Shown: positions 1 through 5,613, counted from the stretch's first letter. The stretch is 5,613 nt of DNA from Lachnospiraceae bacterium (GCA_017420605.1 JAFOIS010000086.1:1-5613), one strand, 5' to 3'. Notes: generated from the letters alone by a model not told the origin. Translations and numbers: made by a program.

Positions 1-1
1 C

Positions 2-889
2 GTGCTTATCGATGCGCTGCACACCAAGGCGGACGAATTCCGCGACGTCATGAAAATGGGCCGTACGCAGCTGGAGGACGCCGTTCCGATGCGGCTCGGG
101 CAGAGCTTCCACGCCTATGCGTCCATGGTCGCCCGCGACCGCGAACGGATCCTGGCGACCAGCCGCGAAATGCAGGTCGTAAACCTCGGCGCCACCGCGA
201 TCGGCACCGGTCTTAACGCAACGCCCTATTACCGCGACCACATCCTGCCCGTACTGTCGGAGATCTCCGGGATCGAGCTGCGCGAGGCGGATGACCTCTT
301 CGATGCGACGGAGAATCTCGACGGGTTCGTCGCGGTATCCGCGGCGGTCAAGACCTGCGCGGTCGATTTGTCCAAGATGTGCAACGACCTTAGGCTTCTT
401 GGCAGCGGGCCGAAGACAGGCTTCGGCGAGATCAACCTCCCGCCGCGGCAGAACGGCTCATCCATCATGCCGGGCAAGGTCAACCCGGTCATCCCCGAGG
501 TCGTGACACAGGTCGCGTTCAATATCGTGGGAAATGATACCGCCATCGTCATGGCGGCGGAAGCGGGCCAGATGGAGCTCAACGCGTTCGAGCCGGTGGT
601 CTTCTATAACCTCTTCGAATCCATCGAGACCCTTGCGGCTGCGGTACGGACCCTGACCGATAACTGCATCCGCGGCATCACGGCCAATGCGGACCGCTGC
701 CGGAGCCTTCTCGAGAGCAGCGTCGGCGTGATCACGGCAGTCTGCCCGTATATCGGCTACAAGCAGGCCGCGGACATCGCGAAAGAAGCGCTCCGTACGA
801 ATACGCCGATCCGCAAGCTTCTTCTGGAAAAGAACCTCATGGACGAGGATACGATCGCAAAGATCCTGGACCCTGCCACGATGGCGTAA
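2..889 (+). CDS. aspA: Aspartate ammonia-lyase (aspartase), C-terminal part, 5' end cut by window
   Basis: This enzyme reversibly deaminates L-aspartate to fumarate and ammonia in the cytoplasm and belongs to the aspartase/fumarase superfamily. The fragment has 295 residues. The family is usually about 465-475 long, so roughly the first 165 are missing; base 2 is simply the first whole codon, not a start. Visible motifs are GRTQLEDAVP near fragment residues 20-29 (a substrate-binding block; the Q after T is as in E. coli AspA, where fumarases have H) and the superfamily signature GSSIMPGKVNP at 152-162, whose SS loop carries the catalytic serine. PVIPEVV straight after the signature and MAAEAGQMELN further on favour aspartase over fumarase C. 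The protein stops at ILDPATMA, about a dozen residues earlier than the B. subtilis enzyme as I recall it. A hairpin follows the gene. The closest alternative is a fumarase-like lyase, which I think unlikely. Confidence 0.93.
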   Translation: MLIDALHTKADEFRDVMKMGRTQLEDAVPMRLGQSFHAYASMVARDRERILATSREMQVVNLGATAIGTGLNATPYYRDHILPVLSEISGIELREADDLFDATENLDGFVAVSAAVKTCAVDLSKMCNDLRLLGSGPKTGFGEINLPPRQNGSSIMPGKVNPVIPEVVTQVAFNIVGNDTAIVMAAEAGQMELNAFEPVVFYNLFESIETLAAAVRTLTDNCIRGITANADRCRSLLESSVGVITAVCPYIGYKQAADIAKEALRTNTPIRKLLLEKNLMDEDTIAKILDPATMA

Positions 890-926
890 CACGGCGCCTT
901 ATGCCGCGCAGCAGACAGGAGCTCAG

Positions 927-963
927 ACACATAGAGCCGTTCCGTTGGAACGGCTCCACGTGT
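927..963. terminator. Hairpin between convergent genes, probable bidirectional terminator
   Basis: A perfect 10-bp inverted repeat, GAGCCGTTCC (934-943) and GGAACGGCTC (947-956), encloses a 3-base GTT loop. With two mismatches the stem extends outward through ACAC (927-930) and GTGT (960-963). It lies between the stop of aspA (889) and the stop of the minus-strand DUF1847 gene (978), where a shared terminator is expected. No run of T follows on either strand, so it is not a textbook intrinsic terminator. It could instead block 3' exonucleases or work with Rho. Confidence 0.6.
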
Positions 964-977
964 AACGGAGACAGCAT

Positions 978-1634
978 TCACGCCCTCGGTCCCAGTTCTT
1001 TTTTAAAGCGGGAGAACCTGGTATTCGCCATATAGAGCGCCTGGACGGGGTTGTGGCCGAGCACGCGGTCCTTGACGATGAGCACGGTCACCGGCGCTGC
1101 GCTGTGTTTCAGGAAGAGAGTATCATGCCCCACACAGAGACCGATCACGACGTTGAACTCGGTCTCTTTTTCTTCGAGGAGTTTTGCCTGCAGGATGGGG
1201 TTGCACATGGATTCGTGGGCGCCTCCGCCGTTAAGCTTCTTTTCCTCCGGGATGCCGACGGCGGTCTTGTCCACGGCGCCGCATTTGCAGCAGACCGTAT
1301 AGACGTCGAGGTTATGCGCCCGGAGGATCTTCGTGAAGGTCCGGGCTTCCGTAAGAAGGCCGGCGCAGGCCGCGACGCCGATCTTATGATAGCCCATTCG
1401 CTCAATGAACTCTATCGTTTCTTCCACGCGCGTGAGCCTGCAGTAGAATTCGCTTTCCACGCAGGCCGAGGTGACCGTGATCTTTTCCGTCTCTTCGTCT
1501 CCGTATTTATCTAAAACTTCCCGGAGCGTATCGGGATCAAGATCCTTCGTCGGACAGAAGGCGGGATATTTTTCCGCCGATGCCGATCGGCAGGCTTTCA
1601 CATAGCAATCCGCGCAGCTGAAATTTCCTTCCAT
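978..1634 (-). CDS. DUF1847 family cysteine-rich, probably metal-binding protein
   Basis: This 218-residue protein matches my recollection of the DUF1847 family (Pfam PF08901) in length and in its N-terminal CADC motif. The biochemical function is unknown. It has 12 cysteines: C7, C10 and C15 (CxxC-x4-C), C27, C58, C65, C90, C115, C116, C118 (CCKCG), C144 and C167. That pattern suggests one or more metal or Fe-S sites. Also visible are GVAACAGLLTEA (residues 86-97), a possible small-ligand loop, and GLCVGHDTLF (165-174). There is no signal peptide or membrane segment, so it should be cytoplasmic. The ATG at 1634 is supported by GAGGG at 1643-1647, 8 bases upstream. It lies 51 bases after the phosphodiesterase gene on the same strand, but a repeat array with a candidate promoter in that gap suggests it has its own control. 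The family assignment is from memory of the motif, not a search. Confidence 0.8.
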   Translation of the reverse strand: MEGNFSCADCYVKACRSASAEKYPAFCPTKDLDPDTLREVLDKYGDEETEKITVTSACVESEFYCRLTRVEETIEFIERMGYHKIGVAACAGLLTEARTFTKILRAHNLDVYTVCCKCGAVDKTAVGIPEEKKLNGGGAHESMCNPILQAKLLEEKETEFNVVIGLCVGHDTLFLKHSAAPVTVLIVKDRVLGHNPVQALYMANTRFSRFKKELGPRA

Positions 1635-1642
1635 GGCAGTTT

Positions 1643-1691
1643 CCCTCTTATACCGTGGTATCCCTTGTATACCGTAGTATCCCTTTTATAC
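1643..1691. repeat. Three-copy 19-base-period repeat with inverted repeats, candidate operator
   Basis: CCCTYNTATAC occurs three times at exactly 19-base spacing: 1643-1653, 1662-1672 and 1681-1691. Two near-identical 18-base units (1649-1666 and 1668-1685) differ at one position. Each carries a dyad: ATACC-GT-GGTAT (1650-1661, perfect) and ATACC-GT-AGTAT (1669-1680, one mismatch). The array fills the gap upstream of the DUF1847 gene, covers its ribosome binding site at one end and reaches the last codons of the phosphodiesterase gene at the other. The arrangement fits a tandem binding site for a dimeric repressor or activator. Which regulator family is involved cannot be told from this window. 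Confidence 0.6.
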
Positions 1692-1693
1692 AA
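1666..1693 (-). promoter_or_regulatory. Candidate sigma-A promoter for the DUF1847 gene
   Basis: Read on the minus strand, TTGTAT (1693-1688) and TATACA (1671-1666) are separated by 16 bases, matching -35 and -10 boxes at 3/6 and 4/6 positions. Transcription would start near 1659, leaving a leader of about 25 bases before the ATG. One dyad (1669-1680) lies between the boxes and the other (1650-1661) at the start site, a classic geometry for repression. The boxes are weak and overlap repeat sequence, so this is tentative. Confidence 0.4.
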
Positions 1694-2987
1694 GGAGTTC
1701 CGTAAGAACCCGTCCGTCGCACCCGGGCATGGAAAGCCCGAGGGAAGCGGCTATTGTCGGCGCCTCGTCGACGAGGTCAGCGTGCGGAAGAGACGCGCCG
1801 CAGCGGAACGCGGGACCCTTCGCGAAAAAGACGGGCTGCGGCCCCTTGTCCGGATGGTGGCCGTGGCTTCCGTGGATCCTTCCGTAAGGCGTTTCCGGGA
1901 CCGGTTCCATGTAGGTGCCGGTGCAGCGGTCGCCGAAGAAGGTTTCACCGTCCGTTTCCAGCACGAAGGAAAAGCCGCCGCCAAGATGCTCCTTCGCGGC
2001 GCATTCTTCGGCGGTATAAAGCGCCGCAAAGCCGCTGTCTTCCTGCCGTACAAGGTCTTTGAGGACTTCTTCGGCTTCCTTTCGGAGCGCCGGATCGTCC
2101 GGATCTTTGAGATAGACCTGCATGGACATGCCGGTATTGTGGCACCAGATCTTCCAGTCCAGAAGCTTCCCGTCCCGGCCGGCGGTGATGTAGCCTTTTT
2201 TGCGAAGCGCGACGTTCGGATAGACGCTGCGCTTTGTGTCGAGCTGCCCGTGATCCGAAAGAAGGACGATATTGCAGCCTTCCAGATCGCCGTTTTCCCG
2301 GAGCGCGCACTGCAGCTGGAAGAAGACGCCGGCAAGATCGGCGGCGCATTCTTTGATGAGCGGGCTGAAGACGCCCGCTTTATGCCGGTAATTGTCCGGG
2401 TTGCCCAGATGCAGGAAGAGGACGTCAGGACGGTATTTCGAAAGGATCCCGGCCGCTGCCGCGGCGTTGAAGAAGCTCGAGGCCGGCTGGCGTCTGGGGA
2501 CCCGCAGGGATTCGAGCGGGCGGACGATTTTTTCGTAAAGCTGCGGATCGGTTCCTGAGCCTATGAGCACTTCCCGCATGCTCTCGCGCGTCCAGTCCCT
2601 GCCGATCGTCCAGATCTCGTCAACGAGCAGGTCGATCGAAGGATGGTTCCCGGTGACCGGCCAGCCGACGGCGGCGCAGCGGAGGCCGTTTTGTTTACAT
2701 AAATCAAAAATGTCGGGACAGCGTACGATGTCGTGATAGAAGTTCCAGGGAAGCGGGGAAATGCCGGGGAGAAAAGGCTCGTTGGCCGTGACGCCGTGCC
2801 GGTCCGGCCAGCAGCCGGTCGCGATGGTCGTGTGCGCAGGATAGGTGACCGTCGGATAGATGCTTCGGACAGACGGAACGCCGGCGGCTCCGTCGAAAAA
2901 TTCGGCAAAGACCGGATGTTCCGCAAAAACGGGGATATCCTCCGTGACCATGGCATCGAACGAGACGACGAGCAGTTTTGTACCCAT
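1686..2987 (-). CDS. Type I phosphodiesterase / nucleotide pyrophosphatase-like protein (alkaline phosphatase superfamily)
   Basis: This 433-residue protein is a two-metal hydrolase likely to cleave a phosphodiester or nucleotide pyrophosphate bond; the real substrate is unknown. The active site can be followed along the chain: first metal aspartate D11 (VVSFDAM), nucleophile threonine T48 in PTVTYPAHTTIATG, metal ligands D198 and H202 (NPDNYRHKAG), D245 and H246 (SDHGQ), and the last histidine H375 (HGSHGHHPD). This is the order seen in the NPP/PF01663 family, and all key residues are present. There is no signal peptide, so it is probably cytoplasmic, unlike secreted NPP enzymes. An in-frame ATG exists 23 codons upstream (3056), but ATG 2987 is preferred because AGAAGG precedes it and the fold's first strand begins right after it. 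The gene is divergent from the sirtuin gene and ends 51 bases before the DUF1847 gene on the same strand. Confidence 0.88.
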   Translation of the reverse strand: MGTKLLVVSFDAMVTEDIPVFAEHPVFAEFFDGAAGVPSVRSIYPTVTYPAHTTIATGCWPDRHGVTANEPFLPGISPLPWNFYHDIVRCPDIFDLCKQNGLRCAAVGWPVTGNHPSIDLLVDEIWTIGRDWTRESMREVLIGSGTDPQLYEKIVRPLESLRVPRRQPASSFFNAAAAAGILSKYRPDVLFLHLGNPDNYRHKAGVFSPLIKECAADLAGVFFQLQCALRENGDLEGCNIVLLSDHGQLDTKRSVYPNVALRKKGYITAGRDGKLLDWKIWCHNTGMSMQVYLKDPDDPALRKEAEEVLKDLVRQEDSGFAALYTAEECAAKEHLGGGFSFVLETDGETFFGDRCTGTYMEPVPETPYGRIHGSHGHHPDKGPQPVFFAKGPAFRCGASLPHADLVDEAPTIAASLGLSMPGCDGRVLTELLV

Positions 2988-2994
2988 AATTATG

Positions 2995-3000
2995 CCTTCT
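2995..3000 (-). promoter_or_regulatory. Ribosome binding site that fixes the phosphodiesterase start
   Basis: AGAAGG on the minus strand lies 7 bases upstream of ATG 2987. It supports this start over the upstream in-frame ATG at 3056, which would add 23 residues unlike the family's N-terminus. A perfect 10-base palindrome, TTTCCGGAAA (3000-3009), abuts the site on its upstream side. Confidence 0.7.
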
Positions 3001-3027
3001 TTCCGGAAAATGAATTCGGCAGACCGG

Positions 3028-3056
3028 TTTAAACTATGATACAATGAATAGCACAA
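3028..3056 (-). promoter_or_regulatory. Candidate promoter for the phosphodiesterase gene
   Basis: On the minus strand TTGTGC (3056-3051) and TTTAAA (3033-3028) are 17 bases apart, matching -35 and -10 consensus at 3/6 and 4/6. A start near 3021 would give a leader of about 34 bases. The -10 box lies within the palindrome GTTTAAAC (3027-3034). The boxes are weak, so confidence is low. Confidence 0.35.
3037..3045 (+). promoter_or_regulatory. Extended -10 promoter for the sirtuin operon
   Basis: TGATACAAT has the extended -10 form TGnTATAAT with one mismatch in the hexamer (TACAAT). I see no good -35 at 16-18 bases upstream, which an extended -10 can compensate for. Transcription would start near 3052, leaving about 26 bases of leader before ATG 3078. 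The element lies inside the spacer of the candidate divergent promoter on the other strand. Confidence 0.5.
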
Positions 3057-3077
3057 AAAAGAAAGGCGGAAGAGGCT

Positions 3078-3830
3078 ATGGCATCATTTTCGGAACGCAT
3101 CGGCAAACTGAATACGATCCTTTCCGGCACGAGGCGCACCGTCTTTTTCGGCGGGGCAGGCGTCTCCACGGAAAGCGGGATCCCGGACTTCCGTTCGAAG
3201 GACGGGCTGTACAACACGATGGACGTGCAGTTCGAGCAGTATTCGCCGGAATACCTGCTTTCGCACGACTGTCTTTTTTATGAGCCGAAGGTTTTCTTCG
3301 CCTTCTACCGGCAGAAAATGAACGTCGAAGGGATAGAACCGAACGCGGCGCACAAAAAGCTTGCCGAAATGGAGGAGAAGGGACGCCTTTCGGGCGTCAT
3401 TACCCAGAACATCGACGGCCTGCACCAGAAGGCCGGTTCGAAGAACGTCATCGAGCTCCACGGAAGCACGCTGCGGAATTACTGCTCGCGCTGTCATAAG
3501 AAGGTGGATCCGGATTTCATTTTCAAAAGCGAAGGCATCCCGCACTGCCCGAAGTGCGGCGGCATGATCCGTCCGGACGTGACGCTCTACGGGGAAATGC
3601 TGCCGGACGGCGCCATGGAGGAAGCGGAGCGGCTGGTGCGGCAGGCGGACTGCCTCATCATCGGCGGCACCTCGCTCGTCGTCTGGCCGGCGGCCGGTCT
3701 CGTCCGGTATTTCCGGGGCGATCACCTGGTGATCATGAATATGCAGGAAACCGCGAGCGATCACGCGGCGGATCTCATTTTCCGCGAAAAGATCGGCACG
3801 GTGCTCGGCGCCGTGGAAGTTGCGCCCTGA
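3078..3830 (+). CDS. NAD-dependent protein deacylase, Sir2 (sirtuin) family
   Basis: This cytoplasmic enzyme removes acyl groups, most likely acetyl, from protein lysines, using NAD and releasing nicotinamide and O-acyl-ADP-ribose. The 250-residue length is normal for bacterial sirtuins. Every hallmark is present: the NAD-binding [15 protein letters not shown] (residues 27-40 and flanks), [12 protein letters not shown] (109-120), catalytic H128 in LHG, a zinc site C136/C139 and C157/C160, and [11 protein letters not shown] (196-206) in the Rossmann fold. The FYRQKM stretch (76-81) lacks the YxxR pair of the desuccinylase type, so a deacetylase is the better guess. A purine-rich AAAGGCGG (3062-3069) sits 8 bases before the ATG. 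It is the first gene of a probable three-gene operon with the aldo/keto reductase and SGNH hydrolase, and is divergent from the phosphodiesterase. The gene is often named cobB or npdA; I leave the symbol blank because the choice is lineage-dependent. Confidence 0.95.
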   Translation: MASFSERIGKLNTILSGTRRTVFFGGAGVSTESGIPDFRSKDGLYNTMDVQFEQYSPEYLLSHDCLFYEPKVFFAFYRQKMNVEGIEPNAAHKKLAEMEEKGRLSGVITQNIDGLHQKAGSKNVIELHGSTLRNYCSRCHKKVDPDFIFKSEGIPHCPKCGGMIRPDVTLYGEMLPDGAMEEAERLVRQADCLIIGGTSLVVWPAAGLVRYFRGDHLVIMNMQETASDHAADLIFREKIGTVLGAVEVAP

Positions 3831-3852
3831 AGAAACGGGCGATGCACCAAAG

Positions 3853-3868
3853 GGCCCGGCGGCGGGCC
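3853..3868 (+). other. Short GC-rich hairpin between sirtuin and reductase genes
   Basis: GGCCCG (3853-3858) and CGGGCC (3863-3868) form a 6-bp all-GC stem with a GCGG loop in the 64-base gap after the sirtuin stop. No T-run follows, so it is unlikely to stop transcription fully. It could dampen read-through or be an mRNA stability or processing element, or it may be chance in GC-rich DNA. Confidence 0.3.
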
Positions 3869-3882
3869 GTTCACAGAAATAT

Positions 3883-3887
3883 AAAGG
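3883..3887 (+). promoter_or_regulatory. Ribosome binding site that fixes the reductase start
   Basis: AAAGG lies 7 bases before ATG 3895. This favours that ATG over the in-frame TTG at 3820, which lies inside the sirtuin gene and would add 25 residues with no family resemblance. Confidence 0.65.
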
Positions 3888-3894
3888 TTTCAAA

Positions 3895-5100
3895 ATGCAG
3901 TACAGGAAAGACAAATACGGAAAGGAACTCTCGGCGCTCGGCTACGGGTGCATGCGCTTTACGACGAAGGCGGGGCGCATCGATATCGATAAGGCGGAGA
4001 AGGAGATCATGGCGGCCATCGAAGCCGGCGTCAACTATTTCGACACCGCCTACGTCTATCCCGGAAGCGAAGCGGCGCTCGGCGAGATCCTGAGCCGCAA
4101 CAATGTGCGGGACAGGGTCTGTATCGCCACAAAGCTCCCGCAGTACCTCGTGAAGAGCCGCGGCGCGATCGACCGGTATTTCGACGAGGAACTTGCGCGC
4201 CTTAAGACGGATCACGTCGACTATTACCTCATGCACATGATGACCGACGCCTCGCAGTGGACGAAACTGGAGGCGCTGGGGATCCGGGAGTGGATCGCCG
4301 CGAAGAAAGAAAGCGGGCAGATCCGGAACATCGGGTTCTCCTATCACGGCAACAGCGAGCAGTTCTGCAGGATCATAGACGCCTACGACTGGGATTTCGC
4401 GCAGATCCAGTACAACTACATGGACGAGCATACGCAGGCGGGACGGACCGGGCTTTATCATGCTTCTTCGAAGGGCATCCCGATCGTCATCATGGAGCCG
4501 CTCCGCGGCGGGAGGCTCGTCGACCTTTTGCCGGCGAAGGCGAAGAAACGGATCGCGGAGAACGAGCGCGGCTGGACGGCGGCGGAATGGGCGTTCCGCT
4601 GGCTCTTCGACCAGCCCGAGGTGACCGTCGTCCTTTCGGGCATGAATTCGCTCGCCATGGTCGAAGAGAACTGCCGCATCGCTTCGGACATGCAGCCGGG
4701 GGGCCTCACCGAGAAGGACCGGGAGCTTATCGAAGAGGTACGGCAGGATATCGCCGCGACGATGAAGGTCGGCTGCACGGGATGCCGGTACTGCATGCCC
4801 TGTCCGAAGGGCGTCGACATTCCGGCGCTGTTCCGCTGCTATAACGAATTATATGCCGAAGGAAAGATGGCCGGCTGGCAGGACTATTTCCAGACTGTCT
4901 CAATGCGGAAGGAACCTGCGTTTGCATCGCAGTGCGTAAAGTGCGGTAAATGCGAAAACCACTGCCCGCAGGCCCTTCCGATCCGGGAACTGCTCCCGGT
5001 CGCGGACAGGGCGGTAAGGCCGCTTCCGGTCCGCGCGGCGTTTACCGTTGCGCGCGCATTTGTACTGGGACGTAACAAGAAAGGAGACCAGAATGAATAA
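3895..5100 (+). CDS. Aldo/keto reductase with C-terminal 2x[4Fe-4S] ferredoxin domain
   Basis: This is a 401-residue cytoplasmic oxidoreductase of the COG1453 type. Residues 1 to about 285 form the aldo/keto reductase barrel, with the catalytic tetrad visible as D50 and Y55 (FDTAYVYPG), K80 (ATKLP) and H114 (YYLMHM). The tail holds two cysteine clusters. C294, C297, C300 and C303 lie in a CTGCRYCMPCP motif, and C347, C350, C353 and C357 in CVKCGKCENHCP, each suited to a [4Fe-4S] centre. This architecture is common in anaerobic bacteria. The natural substrate and electron partner are unknown; reduction or oxidation of a carbonyl coupled to ferredoxin-like transfer is the likely chemistry. It lies 64 bases after the sirtuin gene and overlaps the next gene by 8 bases, which supports an operon. 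The Fe-S centres suggest oxygen sensitivity. Confidence 0.93.
   Translation: MQYRKDKYGKELSALGYGCMRFTTKAGRIDIDKAEKEIMAAIEAGVNYFDTAYVYPGSEAALGEILSRNNVRDRVCIATKLPQYLVKSRGAIDRYFDEELARLKTDHVDYYLMHMMTDASQWTKLEALGIREWIAAKKESGQIRNIGFSYHGNSEQFCRIIDAYDWDFAQIQYNYMDEHTQAGRTGLYHASSKGIPIVIMEPLRGGRLVDLLPAKAKKRIAENERGWTAAEWAFRWLFDQPEVTVVLSGMNSLAMVEENCRIASDMQPGGLTEKDRELIEEVRQDIAATMKVGCTGCRYCMPCPKGVDIPALFRCYNELYAEGKMAGWQDYFQTVSMRKEPAFASQCVKCGKCENHCPQALPIRELLPVADRAVRPLPVRAAFTVARAFVLGRNKKGDQNE
5080..5086 (+). promoter_or_regulatory. Strong ribosome binding site inside the reductase gene
   Basis: AAAGGAG lies 6 bases before ATG 5093, within the last codons of the aldo/keto reductase gene. It fixes the start of the SGNH hydrolase and implies translation immediately after, or coupled to, termination at 5100. 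Confidence 0.8.
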
Positions 5101-5613
5101 ACGGAAATTCATCCTTACCGCTGCTGCGGCCGGTGCGCTCGCCGGTCTCGATGGTTTCGTGCTGACGCGCTATTTCCCGCCGGCGGAAAAGGCGAAGGCC
5201 GGCAAAAAGCACCTCGTCTGTGTCGGCGACAGCATCACTTTCGGCGCGGGCGTCATCTGGTCGCGGAAGAAGAGCGCCTGGCCGTATGTTCTGAACAGGC
5301 TCCTCGGCGATACGTGGCAGGTGCTCAACTACGGGGTCAGCGGGACCACGGCGCAGGACGAAGCGGATTTCCCGTACCTGCAGCGGGGCCATGCGCGCGC
5401 GGTCATGGATCTCCAGCCGGACGCAACGCTCCTTATGCTGGGCACGAACGACTCCAAGCCGTACAACTGGAACGCCGAACGCTATGAAAAGAACATGCAC
5501 AAATGGATCCGTGCCTTCAACGGCGTATCAAAACTGATCGTTCTTCTGCCGCCGAAGGCATTTCCGGGAAAGCTCGGGGTCGTCGATTTCTTCATCAAGG
5601 ACGAGGTGATCCA
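5093..5613 (+). CDS. SGNH/GDSL-family hydrolase with N-terminal signal or anchor, 3' end cut by window
   Basis: The reading frame stays open from ATG 5093 to the window edge (173 whole codons). The N-terminus (MNKRKF followed by a hydrophobic, alanine-rich stretch to about residue 28) looks like a Sec signal peptide or signal anchor, so the enzyme should act at or outside the membrane. Block I is GDSITFGAG with nucleophile S47, block II is NYGVSG (79-84) with the oxyanion glycine, and block III is GTNDSKP with N119. The final D-x-x-H block lies beyond the window. Family members are esterases or lipases, often removing acetyl groups from carbohydrates; the substrate here is unknown. The GTNDSKP-YNW version of block III resembles carbohydrate-esterase-like members, but that is recollection, not a search. 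The start overlaps the reductase gene by 8 bases, in the +1 frame. Confidence 0.9.
   Translation, partial: MNKRKFILTAAAAGALAGLDGFVLTRYFPPAEKAKAGKKHLVCVGDSITFGAGVIWSRKKSAWPYVLNRLLGDTWQVLNYGVSGTTAQDEADFPYLQRGHARAVMDLQPDATLLMLGTNDSKPYNWNAERYEKNMHKWIRAFNGVSKLIVLLPPKAFPGKLGVVDFFIKDEVI

Noticed and set aside
71..80. The Q in GRTQLEDAVP as a lost catalytic histidine in a fumarase-like enzyme
   Set aside because: E. coli-type aspartases carry Q at this place, so it is a normal family variant and supports the aspartase call.
1053..1514. A 153-codon plus-strand open frame opposite the DUF1847 gene
   Set aside because: The minus-strand frame has a good ribosome site and a known family pattern. The plus-strand translation has neither.
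1643..1691. The 19-base repeats as a CRISPR array
   Set aside because: The repeated core is only 11-18 bases, there are no unique spacers of 30 or so bases, and no cas genes are nearby. A transcription-factor site is a better explanation.
1665..2558. A long open frame (297 codons) on the plus strand opposite the phosphodiesterase gene
   Set aside because: It is wholly antisense to a gene with a complete set of catalytic motifs, starts with TTG without a good ribosome site, and its translation resembles no family. High GC content at third codon positions produces such shadows.
3820..3894. Longer aldo/keto reductase start at TTG 3820
   Set aside because: It overlaps the end of the sirtuin gene and adds 25 residues unlike the family. 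ATG 3895 has AAAGG at proper spacing and begins just before the first barrel strand.
3084..3914. A 276-codon open frame on the minus strand opposite the sirtuin gene
   Set aside because: It mirrors the sirtuin coding sequence, shows no recognisable domain, and the sirtuin on the other strand is unmistakable.
5042..5500. A 152-codon minus-strand open frame near the right end
   Set aside because: It is antisense to the SGNH hydrolase, whose blocks I to III are clear on the plus strand.

Overview
The window looks like ordinary chromosomal DNA from a fairly GC-rich anaerobic Bacillota (Clostridia or Negativicutes type). The lineage is inferred from gene content and protein style: an aspartase resembling Bacillota enzymes, a cysteine-rich DUF1847 protein, a zinc-containing sirtuin of the clostridial/Thermotoga type, and an aldo/keto reductase with a two-cluster ferredoxin tail. 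I see no phage, transposon, CRISPR, tRNA or rRNA sequence. It is gene-dense, with intergenic gaps of only about 50 to 90 bases, so no stretch over 300 bases lacks a gene.

Layout. Bases 1-889 (+) hold the C-terminal ~295 residues of aspartate ammonia-lyase, cut by the left edge. A strong hairpin at 927-963 separates it from a convergent minus-strand block. That block has two genes: a type I phosphodiesterase/nucleotide pyrophosphatase-like protein of the alkaline phosphatase superfamily (2987 down to 1686), followed by the DUF1847 protein (1634 down to 978). The 51-base gap between them carries three copies of a 19-base-period repeat containing two inverted repeats that overlap a candidate promoter. 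It is the most operator-like element in the window.

A 90-base divergent promoter region (2988-3077) separates the phosphodiesterase from a plus-strand run of three genes: a Sir2-family NAD-dependent protein deacylase (3078-3830), an aldo/keto reductase with a C-terminal 2x[4Fe-4S] domain (3895-5100), and a membrane-anchored or secreted SGNH/GDSL hydrolase (5093 to beyond the right edge). The reductase and hydrolase genes overlap by 8 bases and are probably translationally coupled.

How they fit together. Aspartase links aspartate to fumarate and ammonia in anaerobic metabolism and is a separate unit. The sirtuin consumes NAD, and the reductase is likely a nicotinamide- and Fe-S-linked oxidoreductase. 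The divergent phosphodiesterase belongs to a family that often cleaves nucleotide pyrophosphate bonds. A common NAD/nucleotide theme is possible but is inference from position only. No clearly novel multi-gene system is visible; the best leads are the repeat array upstream of the DUF1847 gene and the uncharacterised DUF1847 protein itself.
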